In this document: positions 43,833-53,290 of the stretch, in pieces
How positions within the stretch are numbered: position 1 is the first letter of the stretch
Layout: every line of letters starts with the position of its first letter
Assembly: GCA_024226315.1 (NCBI GenBank)
Contig: JAAELT010000460.1
Location: 1 to 64,000 of the forward strand
Reading direction: 5' to 3'
Length of the DNA stretch: 64,000 bases
DNA from: a bacterium
GTDB lineage: Bacteria; Acidobacteriota; Thermoanaerobaculia; Multivoradales; J023
Program-made: the position numbers and the translations under genes
Notes under the pieces: generated by a model
What the model was told of the DNA's origin: nothing
The model's input: only the letters and a program-made list of their open reading frames with translations
Databases searched by the model: none

Positions 43833-45425
43833 ATGTTCGTTAACCGCATGGTAGCAACCATCCTCATTGGCCTTGCACTCGCAGCTACCTTAACTGGCTG
43901 CGGTCTGGCCGATAGACAGCGGCAACCTGAGGAGCAGCCACCTATTGACGCACCACAGCGAGCCCAAGGCCAGCGGCAATCTGACCACGACCTGGTCAAT
44001 GCCGCAAAAAAACTGTTGGCAAAGCCGCCGACGCAGGCGGGCCTTGTATTACTCGAGGCCAGCCGACCGGAGGAAGTAGAAGGCGGTATCGCGATTCTCA
44101 ACGCCGCTCTCGAAGCACAGCTTGATCTCCCTGGGGACTGGCACAAGGCCCAGCGGAAAACGGGCGCTGAGATGGCCAGTCTTGGCGAGCACTCAGCAAA
44201 GATTACTCAAGCGGCGTTCGACCACGATGGCTCACAGGTGGTCACATCCTCCCACGACCGGACCACAATCATCTGGGACACAAAGACAGGATCGACTTCA
44301 ACTCTACCAGAACACGAAAACGTGGTTTTCGCAGCGAGTTTCAGCCCTGATGGGAAAGACGTAATAACCGCATCCGGAACGGTAGCTCGGATCTGGAACA
44401 TCGAAACGAGGCAAGTCAAGATTCACTTGAGCGAGCATGGAGGCTTGGTTCTTGGAGCTAAGTACAGCCCAAATGGCCTGTGGGTGGTGACGGCTTCTGC
44501 AGACAAGACGGCGAACATCTGGGACGCCGAGGAAGGCACGAAACGACATTGTCTCGACGAACACAACGACGTTGTTATGCAAGCTATCTTTGCCCCGGAC
44601 AGCCTCCGAATCTTAACGGTTTCGCGTGATCAGACCGCACGAGTATGGAACGTCGATTCGGGCGATCTCATTTGTGAGTACTTCAGTCATAAGAAAAGAA
44701 TCAACGTTGCTATCTTCGACCCGAAAGGCAGCACCGTACTGACTGCATCTGGCGCAAGTGCCCACATATGGTACGCCGAATCTGGGAAAACAGTCAGCAA
44801 TCTTGAAGGCCATGAGGGGACAATTCTGGCTGCACTCTTCAGTAAAGATGGCGAACGCATCGTAACATCTGCCGAGGATAAGACGGCTCGAATCTGGAAT
44901 GTTACGACAGGCGATCATCTGAGAACTCTGGCCGGCCATCAGAAACCAGTCAGGGCCGTCGACTTCAGCCCTGATGGACAGTGGGTAGTGACCGCTTCTG
45001 ACGATGGGACGATACGTCTTTGGGCCACCGACAGTGGACAGGAGGCAGCTGTTTTTGGCGGCAATTCTGGCGCAATAACAGCGGTCACCTTTAGCCCCGG
45101 CCTCAACCGAGATTGGACCCGAATCCTTACCACAAGCGAAGACAATATCGTGCGCCTGTGGTTTTGGACAACGCCGCCAAGAGTTGCAAAGTATCTACAG
45201 AGTCGCCTTCGGGCCAAGACTACGACCTGCCTCACAAACAGCGAACGCAAAGACCTATTGAACGAGAAGGATCCCGAGGAGGCGATGGAAGGATGGCAAG
45301 CTTGCAAGGCGTGTGTTCCGATATTTCAAATGTCTCTTGACGGAGCCCAATCGTACGACTGGCAAGCTTATGCAAGAGCTTGGGCAGACTACCAAGATTG
45401 CATTGTAGAACACCGGAACTGGTGA
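43833..45425 (+). CDS. WD40-repeat lipoprotein
   Basis: The product has 530 residues and starts 17 bases after the cyclase stop. The N-terminus is a lipoprotein signal ('MVATILIGLALAATLTGCGL', lipobox LTGC; the ATG at 43848 is also possible). Residues about 125-450 hold seven or eight WD40 repeats ('ARIWNVTTGDHLRTLAGH', 'VRAVDFSPDGQWVVTASDDG'). A Cys-rich tail follows ('TTTCLTNSE', 'GWQACKACVPIF'). Base composition is visibly more AT-rich than in genes outside the block. It may form a periplasmic complex with the WD40 cyclase. Confidence 0.82.
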   Translation: MFVNRMVATILIGLALAATLTGCGLADRQRQPEEQPPIDAPQRAQGQRQSDHDLVNAAKKLLAKPPTQAGLVLLEASRPEEVEGGIAILNAALEAQLDLPGDWHKAQRKTGAEMASLGEHSAKITQAAFDHDGSQVVTSSHDRTTIIWDTKTGSTSTLPEHENVVFAASFSPDGKDVITASGTVARIWNIETRQVKIHLSEHGGLVLGAKYSPNGLWVVTASADKTANIWDAEEGTKRHCLDEHNDVVMQAIFAPDSLRILTVSRDQTARVWNVDSGDLICEYFSHKKRINVAIFDPKGSTVLTASGASAHIWYAESGKTVSNLEGHEGTILAALFSKDGERIVTSAEDKTARIWNVTTGDHLRTLAGHQKPVRAVDFSPDGQWVVTASDDGTIRLWATDSGQEAAVFGGNSGAITAVTFSPGLNRDWTRILTTSEDNIVRLWFWTTPPRVAKYLQSRLRAKTTTCLTNSERKDLLNEKDPEEAMEGWQACKACVPIFQMSLDGAQSYDWQAYARAWADYQDCIVEHRNW

Positions 45426-45494
45426 TTCCTGATCTGCCTGAAGTTCGCCAACACCTCGGTTCAACACCCAGCACGATCTCTGGGCTCATTCTTC

Positions 45495-47189
45495 TTACGG
45501 ATCTGGATCTACCCAATAAATAACACTCTGAGGGCTGCCAAACTCTGAGCCCGGCAGAAGATCTTCACCCCCGTCCGTCTTGAATGATGCGCCATCCCAT
45601 CGCCCATACCTGGGAATCCCGACTTCTGGGCTGTCCTCCGATCCGACGATTACGAATTTGACGCTCTTTCCCATGAGAGGCATCTGTACTTCAAGCGCAA
45701 TCCATAACTCACCCCGCTCTCGTTCTCCCCACAGCTCGACACATCCGATCGGCTGCTGGTGGACATAGACGGAAAACTCCTGACTGTTAGGTAATTTGGT
45801 CGTCGAATCTAAGCACGCCCACGAGACCTGTTGCTTGGAAAGCCCCTCAACACCCTCGAGATCGGCTCCTCGTAGATTAGTAAAGTAAAAGCCGGTATTC
45901 GCCACCTCAGCCTCAAACAGAACCGCACCGCCGAGGTTGGCTCTGCTCATATCTGCTCCGCTGAGCTTGGACCATGCCAAATCCGCATTCTGCATAGTCG
46001 CCCCGGCGAAACGACTACTAGTCAGCGAAGCACATTTTAGGTCTACATCATTCAATACAGCTTCCTCAAAGTCTGTCTCGACTGCGACAGAGTGTGCCAG
46101 ATCTACCCCTGTCAAATCAGCTCCACGAATCGACGCAGAGGCCAGATCGACACCCGAGAGATTGGAGCCCCGAGGTAGAAACGCCGCATCCAGTATGATG
46201 CCATCACGACTAAACGCCTTCGATACGCGTTGCTCAGCCACTAGGCGCTTCATCAGCTCCCCGCGCTCAGGGCTGAGCCTGTGGCCTGACAGCTGCGGCA
46301 CTGGCATTGCTCCTAGTGCTGCACCGAGGGGCCTCGTACTCCCCAACCATGTGCCAATTCGCTCCCACCAGGCCATCTCTATAGCAGTTTGAGGATAGAG
46401 CTGCCGCAGCGCCCGGTCGCCTTCGATAAGCCTATAAGGCTGAAGCTGATTCGATAAGGCTTCAATCTGCTTGTTCAAGTCCTCTGGTACACAGAAGGCA
46501 GTCGGGATCCTATCGAATGACTTCGAGCACCACTCATGCCTGTATTTCAAGGAATCTTCTACACGACTCGAGCAAGGCTGCTTCTCACTCTCGACAGCGT
46601 TTATCAGATCGGACAAGTCACCCATCAACCCGATGTTGCGCTCCGCTTCCTTGAGATTGCTCTGAACAATAATCATATGATTCTGCACATCGATCTTCAG
46701 ATTCTGCTCTTCAAACAACCAGTTCGCCTGAATTGCTAGCACAATTCCCAGCACGCTTCCCAGGCCAATGCTCAACACCAGTCCAGTCCGCCCTTTGAAG
46801 AATAGCCACCGCACCGCCGCTCTCGCGGCCGCCCAAACCCGTCTCGAATCCTCTTCTCGTCGCCGATATGCCAAAAGTAGATTCGACCACACCGGGATCA
46901 TCCTATGATCCTGCGCAATCATCTCGATCTGCAACGACTCTACGTCAGCTGCGAGCTTCCTACAATCGGGTTGCTCAGTGGGTGGCATTCCCTCATCGTG
47001 GTTCAGTGGATCTGGCAATGACTCGGGGCCAGGGGTCCCTTCATCGTGGGTCGGTGGATCTGACGGTGACTTGAGGTCTGAGGTTTTCTCTTCGTGGGCC
47101 GGCAGACCTGGCGGTGACTCAGAAGCAAGGGATTTTTCATCGTGGGCCGGTAGATCCGAGGGAATCCCCTTGCTCGGGTGTTGGTTCAT
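45495..47189 (-). CDS. Pentapeptide-repeat membrane protein with N-terminal tandem repeats
   Basis: The product has 564 residues. Residues 5-68 are four 16-residue repeats with His at exactly 16, 32, 48 and 64 ('LPAHDEKS', 'LPAHEEKT', 'PPTHDEGT', 'PLNHDEGM'). A membrane helix lies near 135-152 ('GLVLSIGLGSVLGIVLAI'). Pentapeptide repeats span about 335-430 ('LSGVDLASASIRGADLTGVD', 'LAWSKLSGADMSRANLGGAV'), forming a right-handed beta-helix. The C-terminal 120 residues are a separate domain of unknown kind. It is convergent with the WD40 lipoprotein gene and shares its lower GC. GAGG precedes the ATG by 8 bases. Confidence 0.8.
   Translation of the reverse strand: MNQHPSKGIPSDLPAHDEKSLASESPPGLPAHEEKTSDLKSPSDPPTHDEGTPGPESLPDPLNHDEGMPPTEQPDCRKLAADVESLQIEMIAQDHRMIPVWSNLLLAYRRREEDSRRVWAAARAAVRWLFFKGRTGLVLSIGLGSVLGIVLAIQANWLFEEQNLKIDVQNHMIIVQSNLKEAERNIGLMGDLSDLINAVESEKQPCSSRVEDSLKYRHEWCSKSFDRIPTAFCVPEDLNKQIEALSNQLQPYRLIEGDRALRQLYPQTAIEMAWWERIGTWLGSTRPLGAALGAMPVPQLSGHRLSPERGELMKRLVAEQRVSKAFSRDGIILDAAFLPRGSNLSGVDLASASIRGADLTGVDLAHSVAVETDFEEAVLNDVDLKCASLTSSRFAGATMQNADLAWSKLSGADMSRANLGGAVLFEAEVANTGFYFTNLRGADLEGVEGLSKQQVSWACLDSTTKLPNSQEFSVYVHQQPIGCVELWGERERGELWIALEVQMPLMGKSVKFVIVGSEDSPEVGIPRYGRWDGASFKTDGGEDLLPGSEFGSPQSVIYWVDPDP
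46986..47177 (-). repeat. Four 48-bp coding repeats
   Basis: In the plus strand the block TCATCGTGG (or TCTTCGTGG) followed by a GGTGGATCTG-like segment recurs every 48 bases. It encodes the 16-residue His-Asp-Glu repeats of the pentapeptide protein. The reading frame is preserved in all copies. Confidence 0.8.
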
Positions 47190-47245
47190 TGTACTACCTC
47201 AATGTAGTCACGATTCCTCGAGGGTCGGCGCCCAAGGTTTGATGG

Positions 47246-47251
47246 TATGAT
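47246..47251 (+). promoter_or_regulatory. Possible -10 box of the cNMP-PP2C gene
   Basis: TATGAT lies 36 bases before the ATG within a 98-bp divergent intergenic region; no good -35 match is seen 17 bases upstream. The same region holds ACTAC...GTAGT at about 47194-47209, close to the pentapeptide gene start, a possible operator. Confidence 0.35.
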
Positions 47252-47287
47252 GGGGCCAAACGACTGCACACCTGAAAGGCGTGTTCG

Positions 47288-48430
47288 ATGTCTCGAAACC
47301 TAACCGATTTTCTCAGAAAGATCGACTTCCTCAGCGGTTCGTCGCAAGAGCTCTGCGAGCGACTCGCCAACGAGTTGGAACTCGTGGAGGCGAAACGGGG
47401 CGAAGAGGTCTTCGCGGACGAGACCCCCGGGGACGCAGTCTACTTCATCCTCGAAGGATCGATACGGATCGAGAAGCGAGGCCGCGTCCTGGTCACTCGC
47501 CACCGCGGCGAGTGTCTGGGGGAGATGGCCCTGATCGACGACTCACCGCGCAGCGCAGCGGCGGTTGCCGAGACCGACTCGGTGCTCCTGCGCTGGTCCA
47601 AGGACGACTTCCTCGCCTCTCTGGCCACCAGCGGCGAGTTCGCCTACCGTCTCTGCCGAACGTTGAGCGCCCGATTGCGCGAGGACGTCATCAAGTCTAC
47701 CCTGATCCAGGAAGAGCGTCACCGAGCAGCTCAGCTCCAAAGAGCAATGCTTCCTGGCCCGACCTTCAGCAGTGAGATCGTCGACCTCTCGGCATACTGT
47801 CTGCAGGCCGACGAGGTCGGCGGTGACTACTACGACTATCTGTCTACCGACAAGAACTGCCTGGGCCTGGTCATTGCCGATGCACAGGGGCACGGGTTCT
47901 CGGCCGCCCTGCTGGTTGCGATTCTGAAGACTTGCCTGCACGGCCTTCCAGAGCGGGAACCGGCCGCCGTGCTCGAAGCAATGAACCGCGCGATCCTCGA
48001 GAATCTCAACGAAGTCGTGACGGCCACCTGCTGTTACGTCTTGATCGACCCGGCACGGCGTGAGCTGCGGTTTGCCAGCGCTGGCCACATCGCCCAGTAC
48101 CATCTCCAGACAAACGATGGGGCTCTTGCCGAGCTGACGCCGCAGAATCTCTTACTGGGAGTTCCAGGACTGACAGAGTACGTCACGTCGGCTGAGGCTC
48201 GCCCATGGACTCCCGGCGACCTCTTGATCTTCATGACCGACGGCGTCACCGAAGCGACCAACGTTGATGATGAGGAATTCGGCACCGAACGCCTCCGGCA
48301 AGTGATCCTGGACCATCGACATCGGGATCCAGAGGAGATAATTCAGGCCGTCCGCGCCGCGTTGAGAGAGTTCGTAGGAGACTGCGAGTTCAAGGACGAC
48401 GTCACGCTGGTCGTCGCTCGCCTCCGCTGA
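47288..48430 (+). CDS. cNMP-binding domain fused to SpoIIE-type PP2C phosphatase
   Basis: The product has 380 residues. Residues about 10-125 are a cyclic-nucleotide-binding domain ('GDAVYFILEGSIRIEKRGRV', 'GEMALIDDSPRSAAAVAE' with the phosphate-binding Arg). Residues about 165-380 are a SpoIIE/RsbU-type PP2C: 'ADEVGGDYYDYLS', 'GLVIADAQGHGFSAALLVAI', 'FMTDGVTEATN' and 'DDVTLVVARLR', all metal-binding Asp present. Such enzymes dephosphorylate anti-sigma-antagonist proteins or other phosphoproteins. It may respond to the nucleotide made by the WD40 cyclase, and it directly precedes three Ser/Thr kinase genes. It lies 43 bases from the first kinase. Confidence 0.87.
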   Translation: MSRNLTDFLRKIDFLSGSSQELCERLANELELVEAKRGEEVFADETPGDAVYFILEGSIRIEKRGRVLVTRHRGECLGEMALIDDSPRSAAAVAETDSVLLRWSKDDFLASLATSGEFAYRLCRTLSARLREDVIKSTLIQEERHRAAQLQRAMLPGPTFSSEIVDLSAYCLQADEVGGDYYDYLSTDKNCLGLVIADAQGHGFSAALLVAILKTCLHGLPEREPAAVLEAMNRAILENLNEVVTATCCYVLIDPARRELRFASAGHIAQYHLQTNDGALAELTPQNLLLGVPGLTEYVTSAEARPWTPGDLLIFMTDGVTEATNVDDEEFGTERLRQVILDHRHRDPEEIIQAVRAALREFVGDCEFKDDVTLVVARLR

Positions 48431-48473
48431 GGGCAGAAGGCCGAGACGTCGCAAGCGGTGATACCGTGACGCC

Positions 48474-50402
48474 GTGAGCGAGCAAGTCCGCGACCGGCCG
48501 ATAATCGACCTCCTGAACGAGGCACTGGAGCTCGAGGGACCGGAGCGGGCGCGGTTTCTCGACGAGGTGAGCACGGACAATCCGGCGCTGCGCCAGGAGC
48601 TCGAGTCGATGCTGGCGGCGGAGCCGGTGCTCGACGACAGCTCGGGCGGTACGTTGACGGACGCGGACCTCACCGAGACGTACCCTGCGGTGCCGGGGCG
48701 AACGTCGCGGCGGAAGTCGGCTGGAGATCGGATCGGCCCGTACCGGATCGTCAAGTCGCTCGGCCATGGCGGCATGGGGACCGTGTACCTGGGCGAGCAG
48801 GAGGAGCCGGTGCGGCGGCGGGTGGCGCTCAAGGTGATCGACGCCTTCCACGATCACGCGCAGCGCCTGCGCTTCGGCGCCGAGTGCCAGGCCCTGGCGC
48901 GACTCGCTCACCCCAACGTCGCCTCGCTCTACGAGATGGGCACCACTGACGACGGCCACCCCTTCGTCGCCATGGAGCCGGTGGACGGCACCGCCATCAC
49001 CACCTGGTGCGATCGGCGCAGGCTGGGCCCGCGCGAGCGGATCCAGTTGTTCCTGGGGGTGTGCGCCGGCGTGCGCCACGCCCACGAGAAGGGCGTCCTC
49101 CACCGCGACCTCAAGCCGACAAACGTCCTGGTCACGGAGGTCGACGGAAGGCCGACCGCCAAGGTGATCGACTTCGGCATCGCCCGGGCGCTCGACGAGC
49201 CGCTGATCAGCGGCGAGCGGTTGACCCTGGATCACCAGATTATCGGCTCGCCGGCCTACATGAGCCCGGAGGCCGCCGGCGGTGACAAGGATGTCGACAC
49301 CCGCAGTGACGTCTACGCCCTGGGCCTCCTACTCTACCGGCTGCTCGCCGGCGTGCTGCCGTTCGAGACCAAGGGAGAAACGGTCGCGACTCTGCTGCGC
49401 CTGCTCGCCCAGGCGGACTTGCCGGCGCCCAGCGTACGTCTGGCTGGCCTAGAGCCCGATCGCCGCCGCCAGATCAGCGCCAAGCGTTCGCTGCGTGGCG
49501 AGAAACTGACGCACGAAATCCGCGGAGACCTCGACGCCATCGTGGGAAAGGCCATCATCCGCGACCGTGAGCAGCGCTACAGCTCGCCGGGAGACCTGGC
49601 TGCCGATCTGGAGCGCTATCTGGATCACCTGCCGGTCGAGGCGAGATCGACGGGCGGGCGCTATCGCCTGGGGAAGTTCATGCGCCGAAACCGGGTACTC
49701 GTCGGGGCGGGCATGCTGGTGGTGGTGGCGCTGGTGTTGGGAATCGTTGCGTCGTCACTGGCTCTGGTCCGCGCCCGGCAGGCCGAGGCGCGGGCGCGTC
49801 AGGATTCCTCCCGGGCGCAGCAGGTCGTTGACGATATCCTGAGCGAAGTCAGCGAGAGCTCACTGCTCGAGATGCCGGGCGCCCAGCCCCTGCGCCGGCA
49901 ACTCCTGGAGCAGGCCCTGCACTACTACCAGGGCTTCATCGAAGAGCACGGGGACGACCCGTCCCTGCAACTCCAGCTGGCGCTGGCCCACCTACGAGTC
50001 GGTCGCATCCTGGACGACCTCGGCGACCGGGGAGATTCCGCGTCCGCGTATTCGCGAGCGATCGGGATGCTCGAAGAAGCGGACCGAGCGGAGTCTCTCG
50101 CGCCAGATGATCGCTATCGCCTGGCGGCCGCGACCCTCGATCTCGCGCGCGCCTACGACCGGATCGGCCAGCCCCAGGAGGCCGCGGTCGTCGGCCTGCG
50201 GGCGCTGCGGCTGCAGGAAGAGTTGGTCGAGGCGCGACCAGACGACGCGGCCGCCCGACGGCTACTGGTCGAAGGGCTGATCGATCGCGCCGACAAGCTG
50301 CGGACGGCAGGCAGGTACGAGGCAGCCGTCGAGACCGCCGCCCGCGCCGCGCGACTGAAGCGACAGCTACCCGACGAACGAACCGAAACTCCGCCACGCT
50401 GA
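48474..50402 (+). CDS. Membrane Ser/Thr protein kinase with short TPR tail (kinase 1)
   Basis: The product has 642 residues with a GTG start. After an 85-residue lead ('LELEGPERARFLDEVSTDNP') the kinase domain spans about 88-360: Gly loop 'LGHGGMGTVYLGE', Lys in 'VALKVID', catalytic loop 'LHRDLKPTNV', 'DFGIA' and 'GSPAYMSPEA'. DFG has the usual Asp, and the HRD is intact. A membrane helix follows at about 408-432 ('VLVGAGMLVVVALVLGIVAS'), then TPR-like helices outside. The tail is about 200 residues shorter than in kinase 2. It is a paralogue of the two kinases downstream. Confidence 0.88.
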   Translation: MSEQVRDRPIIDLLNEALELEGPERARFLDEVSTDNPALRQELESMLAAEPVLDDSSGGTLTDADLTETYPAVPGRTSRRKSAGDRIGPYRIVKSLGHGGMGTVYLGEQEEPVRRRVALKVIDAFHDHAQRLRFGAECQALARLAHPNVASLYEMGTTDDGHPFVAMEPVDGTAITTWCDRRRLGPRERIQLFLGVCAGVRHAHEKGVLHRDLKPTNVLVTEVDGRPTAKVIDFGIARALDEPLISGERLTLDHQIIGSPAYMSPEAAGGDKDVDTRSDVYALGLLLYRLLAGVLPFETKGETVATLLRLLAQADLPAPSVRLAGLEPDRRRQISAKRSLRGEKLTHEIRGDLDAIVGKAIIRDREQRYSSPGDLAADLERYLDHLPVEARSTGGRYRLGKFMRRNRVLVGAGMLVVVALVLGIVASSLALVRARQAEARARQDSSRAQQVVDDILSEVSESSLLEMPGAQPLRRQLLEQALHYYQGFIEEHGDDPSLQLQLALAHLRVGRILDDLGDRGDSASAYSRAIGMLEEADRAESLAPDDRYRLAAATLDLARAYDRIGQPQEAAVVGLRALRLQEELVEARPDDAAARRLLVEGLIDRADKLRTAGRYEAAVETAARAARLKRQLPDERTETPPR

Positions 50403-50454
50403 GTCCGCCTCGCGGGCCCGCGGATGTTTCTCGCAGCGGCGTGATACACCCACG

Positions 50455-50479
50455 CCGATTCTCGCGCATACAAGGGGTA
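50455..50479. repeat. Conserved 25-bp intergenic motif, copy 1
   Basis: The sequence from 50455 (CCGATT...CGCATACAAGGGGTA) matches 21 of 25 bases with the copy at 53291. It lies 52 bases after the kinase 1 stop, in the 242-bp space before kinase 2. Confidence 0.65.
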
Positions 50480-50644
50480 AGCAGACAAGAAGGGCCGCCG
50501 CTGAAGGGCGACCGGCCTCGACCAAACTCAGCTCGCGGTCACGATCGCGGACTTTGAGAGCTACAGCCGGAGATACCGCCATTACCTTCAAGAAGATCGT
50601 CCCCGAGGCGGCCAGACTCAGGCCAAAGAAGATCGGTGGAAGCG

Positions 50645-53245
50645 GTGACTGAGGTACAGCGGGAGCGCCGGATGATGCGCCTCCTGAGCGAGGCCCAGGA
50701 GCTCGGCACAGGCGCCCGCGAACGGTTCCTCGCCAACGCCGGCGATCCGGAGCTCCGGCGGGAGGTCGATGCGATGCTGGCAGGCCAGCCGGCGGTCGAC
50801 GACGGGTTTCTCGAGGATCGGGTCGGCGCCGGCGACCTGCTCGGCACCAGCACGCTGGCGGACGTCGAAACGCCGGTCATCGAAAACGCCGAGAACGAGG
50901 CTTCGCCCGAGCGTCTCGGCCCCTATCGCATCGTCCGCGCCCTCGGCAAGGGAGGCATGGGCAGCGTCTACCTCGGCGAGCAGGAGGAGCCGGTGCGCCG
51001 CTGGGTGGCGCTCAAGATCATCGACCGGGTCGAAGACCCGCGGCGGCTGAAACGCTTCGCGTCGGAGTGCCAGGCCCTGGCCCGCCTGAGCCACCCCAAC
51101 GTCGCCGCGCTCTACGAAGTCGGCGCCACCGAAGATCAGCATCCCTTCGTGGCCATGGAGCTGGTCGAGGGCGAAACCATCACCACCTGGTGCGACGAAC
51201 GAGGGCTCTCTCTACGCGAACGGCTACGGCTCTTTCTGGGAGTGTGCGCCGGCATCCGGCACGCTCATGAGAAAGGCATCCTGCACCGCGACCTCAAACC
51301 CTCCAACGTCCTGGTCACCGAGGTCGACGGCCGCCCGGCGGCCAAGGTGATCGACTTCGGCATCGCGCAGGCGCTCGACGAGCCCCTGCTCCCCGGCACC
51401 AAGCCGGTGACGCTCGAGAACCAGATCATCGGCTCGCTCGCGTACATGAGCCCGGAGGCCGCCGCCGGCAAACGCGACCTCGATACCCGTAGCGACGTCT
51501 ACTCCCTCGGCCTGGTGCTCTACAAGTTGCTGGTCGGCGAGTTGCCGGTCGACTCCGACGGCCGGTCGTTTTTCGAGCTCCTCCGGCGCCTGGCCAAGGG
51601 CAACCTGCCGCTGCCCAGCGCCCGATTCGCCGAGCTCGACGCCGAGCGCAGGGCCGACGTCGCCGCGCGGAGGCACCTGTCGGAGCGACGCCTGACACGC
51701 CGGCTGCGCGGCGACCTGGACGCCATCGTGGCCAAGGCGATCACCCGCGATCACGAGCAGCGCTACAGCTCGCCGGCGGACCTGGCGGCCGACCTCGAGC
51801 GTCATCTGGCGATCGAGCCGATCGAGGCGCGCCCCCAGACGCCAGTCTACGTCACCACGCGCTTCGTGCGCCGGCGCCTGGGCGTGGTGGTCTCGGTGGC
51901 GGCGTTGATCCTGGCGCTGGTGGCCGGCGTCGTCGCCAGCGCGCACGAGGCGAGGCGCGCCAACCTGGAGGCTGATCGGGCGACCCGGGCGCTGGCCGAG
52001 AGCCAGGCGGTGAGCGAATTCCTGGTCGGCCTGTTCGAGATCTCCGATCCCCGGAGGTCCAACGGCGAGGCGATCACCGCCCGCGAGCTCCTGGACCGGG
52101 GCGCCGACGACCTCCGCTCCACGTTCTCCGATCAGCCCCTGGCCAAGGCCCGCTTCCTGGGGACGATCGGAACGATCTACCGTCAGCTCGGTTTGTACGA
52201 GCGCGGGGAGGACCTGCTGAAGCAACGTCTCGCTCTGCTCGAAGCGAGTCCGGAGGCCGACGATCTCGAGGTCGCCCTGGCCTGCCGTCAGCTCGCGGTC
52301 CTCTACCTCCGCGCCGGCAGCTATTGGGAAGCCGAGCCCCTGCTCCGCAGCGCCCTCGCGGTGCTCGCGGTGGCCCCGGACCGAAACCAGCTCGATCTCG
52401 CCGAAACCCTCGCCAAGCTCGGCAGCGTGGTCCTGGAGCAGGGACGCTTCGAGGAAGCGGAGCCCTACTTTCAACGCGCGCTGGCGATCACCGAGGAGGC
52501 CACCGACGACGCCGGGCCGGAGCTGGCCAGATCCCTCGACAATCTCGGCGCCGCTTACTTCCGTCAGAATCGCCTGGACGAAGCGGAGAAGCTGAGGACA
52601 CGGGCGCTGGCTATCCGCGAGAAGACCCTGGGGCCCGATCATCTGGACGTGGCGCTCAGCGTCAACAACGTCGGCACGATCTACCGGCGCCAGGGGCGCC
52701 TGGACGAGGCCGGCGAGCACATCCGGCGCGCTCTCGCCATCCGGGAGCGGATCCTGGGTCCCGACCATCCCGACGTCGCCCGCACCCTCAACAATCTCGG
52801 CAGCCTCTATCACGTCGAAGACCGCATCGAGGAGGCCGAGGCCCTGTTGAGCCGCGCCCTCGAAATCAAGCACCGCACCCTCGATCCCGGCCATCCCTCG
52901 ATCGCCAACTCGCTGATGAACCTGGCCTACGTCCTTCACGATCTCGAACGCTACGAAGAAGCCGAACTGCTGGAGCGAGACGCTGTCGTCATCCGCGAGA
53001 AGGCGCTCGGTCCCGACCACGCCTACACCGCCTCCGCCCTCGCCACCCTCGCCACGACGCTGCGCGAGCTCGAGCGCTACGAAGAAGCCGAGCGGCTCTA
53101 CCAGCGTGCCCTGGACTCGTTGCAAGGGCCGGGAGTGCCGGCCACCGCGAGCGCCGCCGAGGTGGCGGCAGACTATGCCGTCCTGCTGCACACCCTGGGA
53201 CGTACCGCCGAAGCCGACGCGCTGACGGCGAGATTCGCCCAATAG
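50645..53245 (+). CDS. Membrane Ser/Thr protein kinase with TPR domain (kinase 2)
   Basis: GTG at 50645 is chosen over GTG at 50636 because the protein start then aligns with kinase 3 ('MTEVQRERRMMRLLSEAQEL' against 'MTEAERERRVVKLLSQALDL'), giving 866 residues. Kinase motifs are complete: 'LGKGGMGSVYLGE', 'VALKIID', 'LHRDLKPSNV', 'DFGIA'. A membrane helix lies at about 410-432. Then come about eight TPR units, several of the 'LGPDHPDVARTLNNLGSLY' kinesin-light-chain type. It probably signals from outside TPR contacts to cytoplasmic phosphorylation. Its 3' end is followed by a strong intrinsic terminator. Confidence 0.9.
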   Translation: MTEVQRERRMMRLLSEAQELGTGARERFLANAGDPELRREVDAMLAGQPAVDDGFLEDRVGAGDLLGTSTLADVETPVIENAENEASPERLGPYRIVRALGKGGMGSVYLGEQEEPVRRWVALKIIDRVEDPRRLKRFASECQALARLSHPNVAALYEVGATEDQHPFVAMELVEGETITTWCDERGLSLRERLRLFLGVCAGIRHAHEKGILHRDLKPSNVLVTEVDGRPAAKVIDFGIAQALDEPLLPGTKPVTLENQIIGSLAYMSPEAAAGKRDLDTRSDVYSLGLVLYKLLVGELPVDSDGRSFFELLRRLAKGNLPLPSARFAELDAERRADVAARRHLSERRLTRRLRGDLDAIVAKAITRDHEQRYSSPADLAADLERHLAIEPIEARPQTPVYVTTRFVRRRLGVVVSVAALILALVAGVVASAHEARRANLEADRATRALAESQAVSEFLVGLFEISDPRRSNGEAITARELLDRGADDLRSTFSDQPLAKARFLGTIGTIYRQLGLYERGEDLLKQRLALLEASPEADDLEVALACRQLAVLYLRAGSYWEAEPLLRSALAVLAVAPDRNQLDLAETLAKLGSVVLEQGRFEEAEPYFQRALAITEEATDDAGPELARSLDNLGAAYFRQNRLDEAEKLRTRALAIREKTLGPDHLDVALSVNNVGTIYRRQGRLDEAGEHIRRALAIRERILGPDHPDVARTLNNLGSLYHVEDRIEEAEALLSRALEIKHRTLDPGHPSIANSLMNLAYVLHDLERYEEAELLERDAVVIREKALGPDHAYTASALATLATTLRELERYEEAERLYQRALDSLQGPGVPATASAAEVAADYAVLLHTLGRTAEADALTARFAQ

Positions 53246-53290
53246 CGAATCCAGGCGGAGGTCTCTCGCGGACTCCGTGAGGCGTCCGGA

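Noticed and set aside
33104..48430. Integrated mobile island at tRNA-Ala
   Set aside because: No integrase, no copy of the tRNA end and no transposase were found in the window; only base composition and gene content hint at acquisition.
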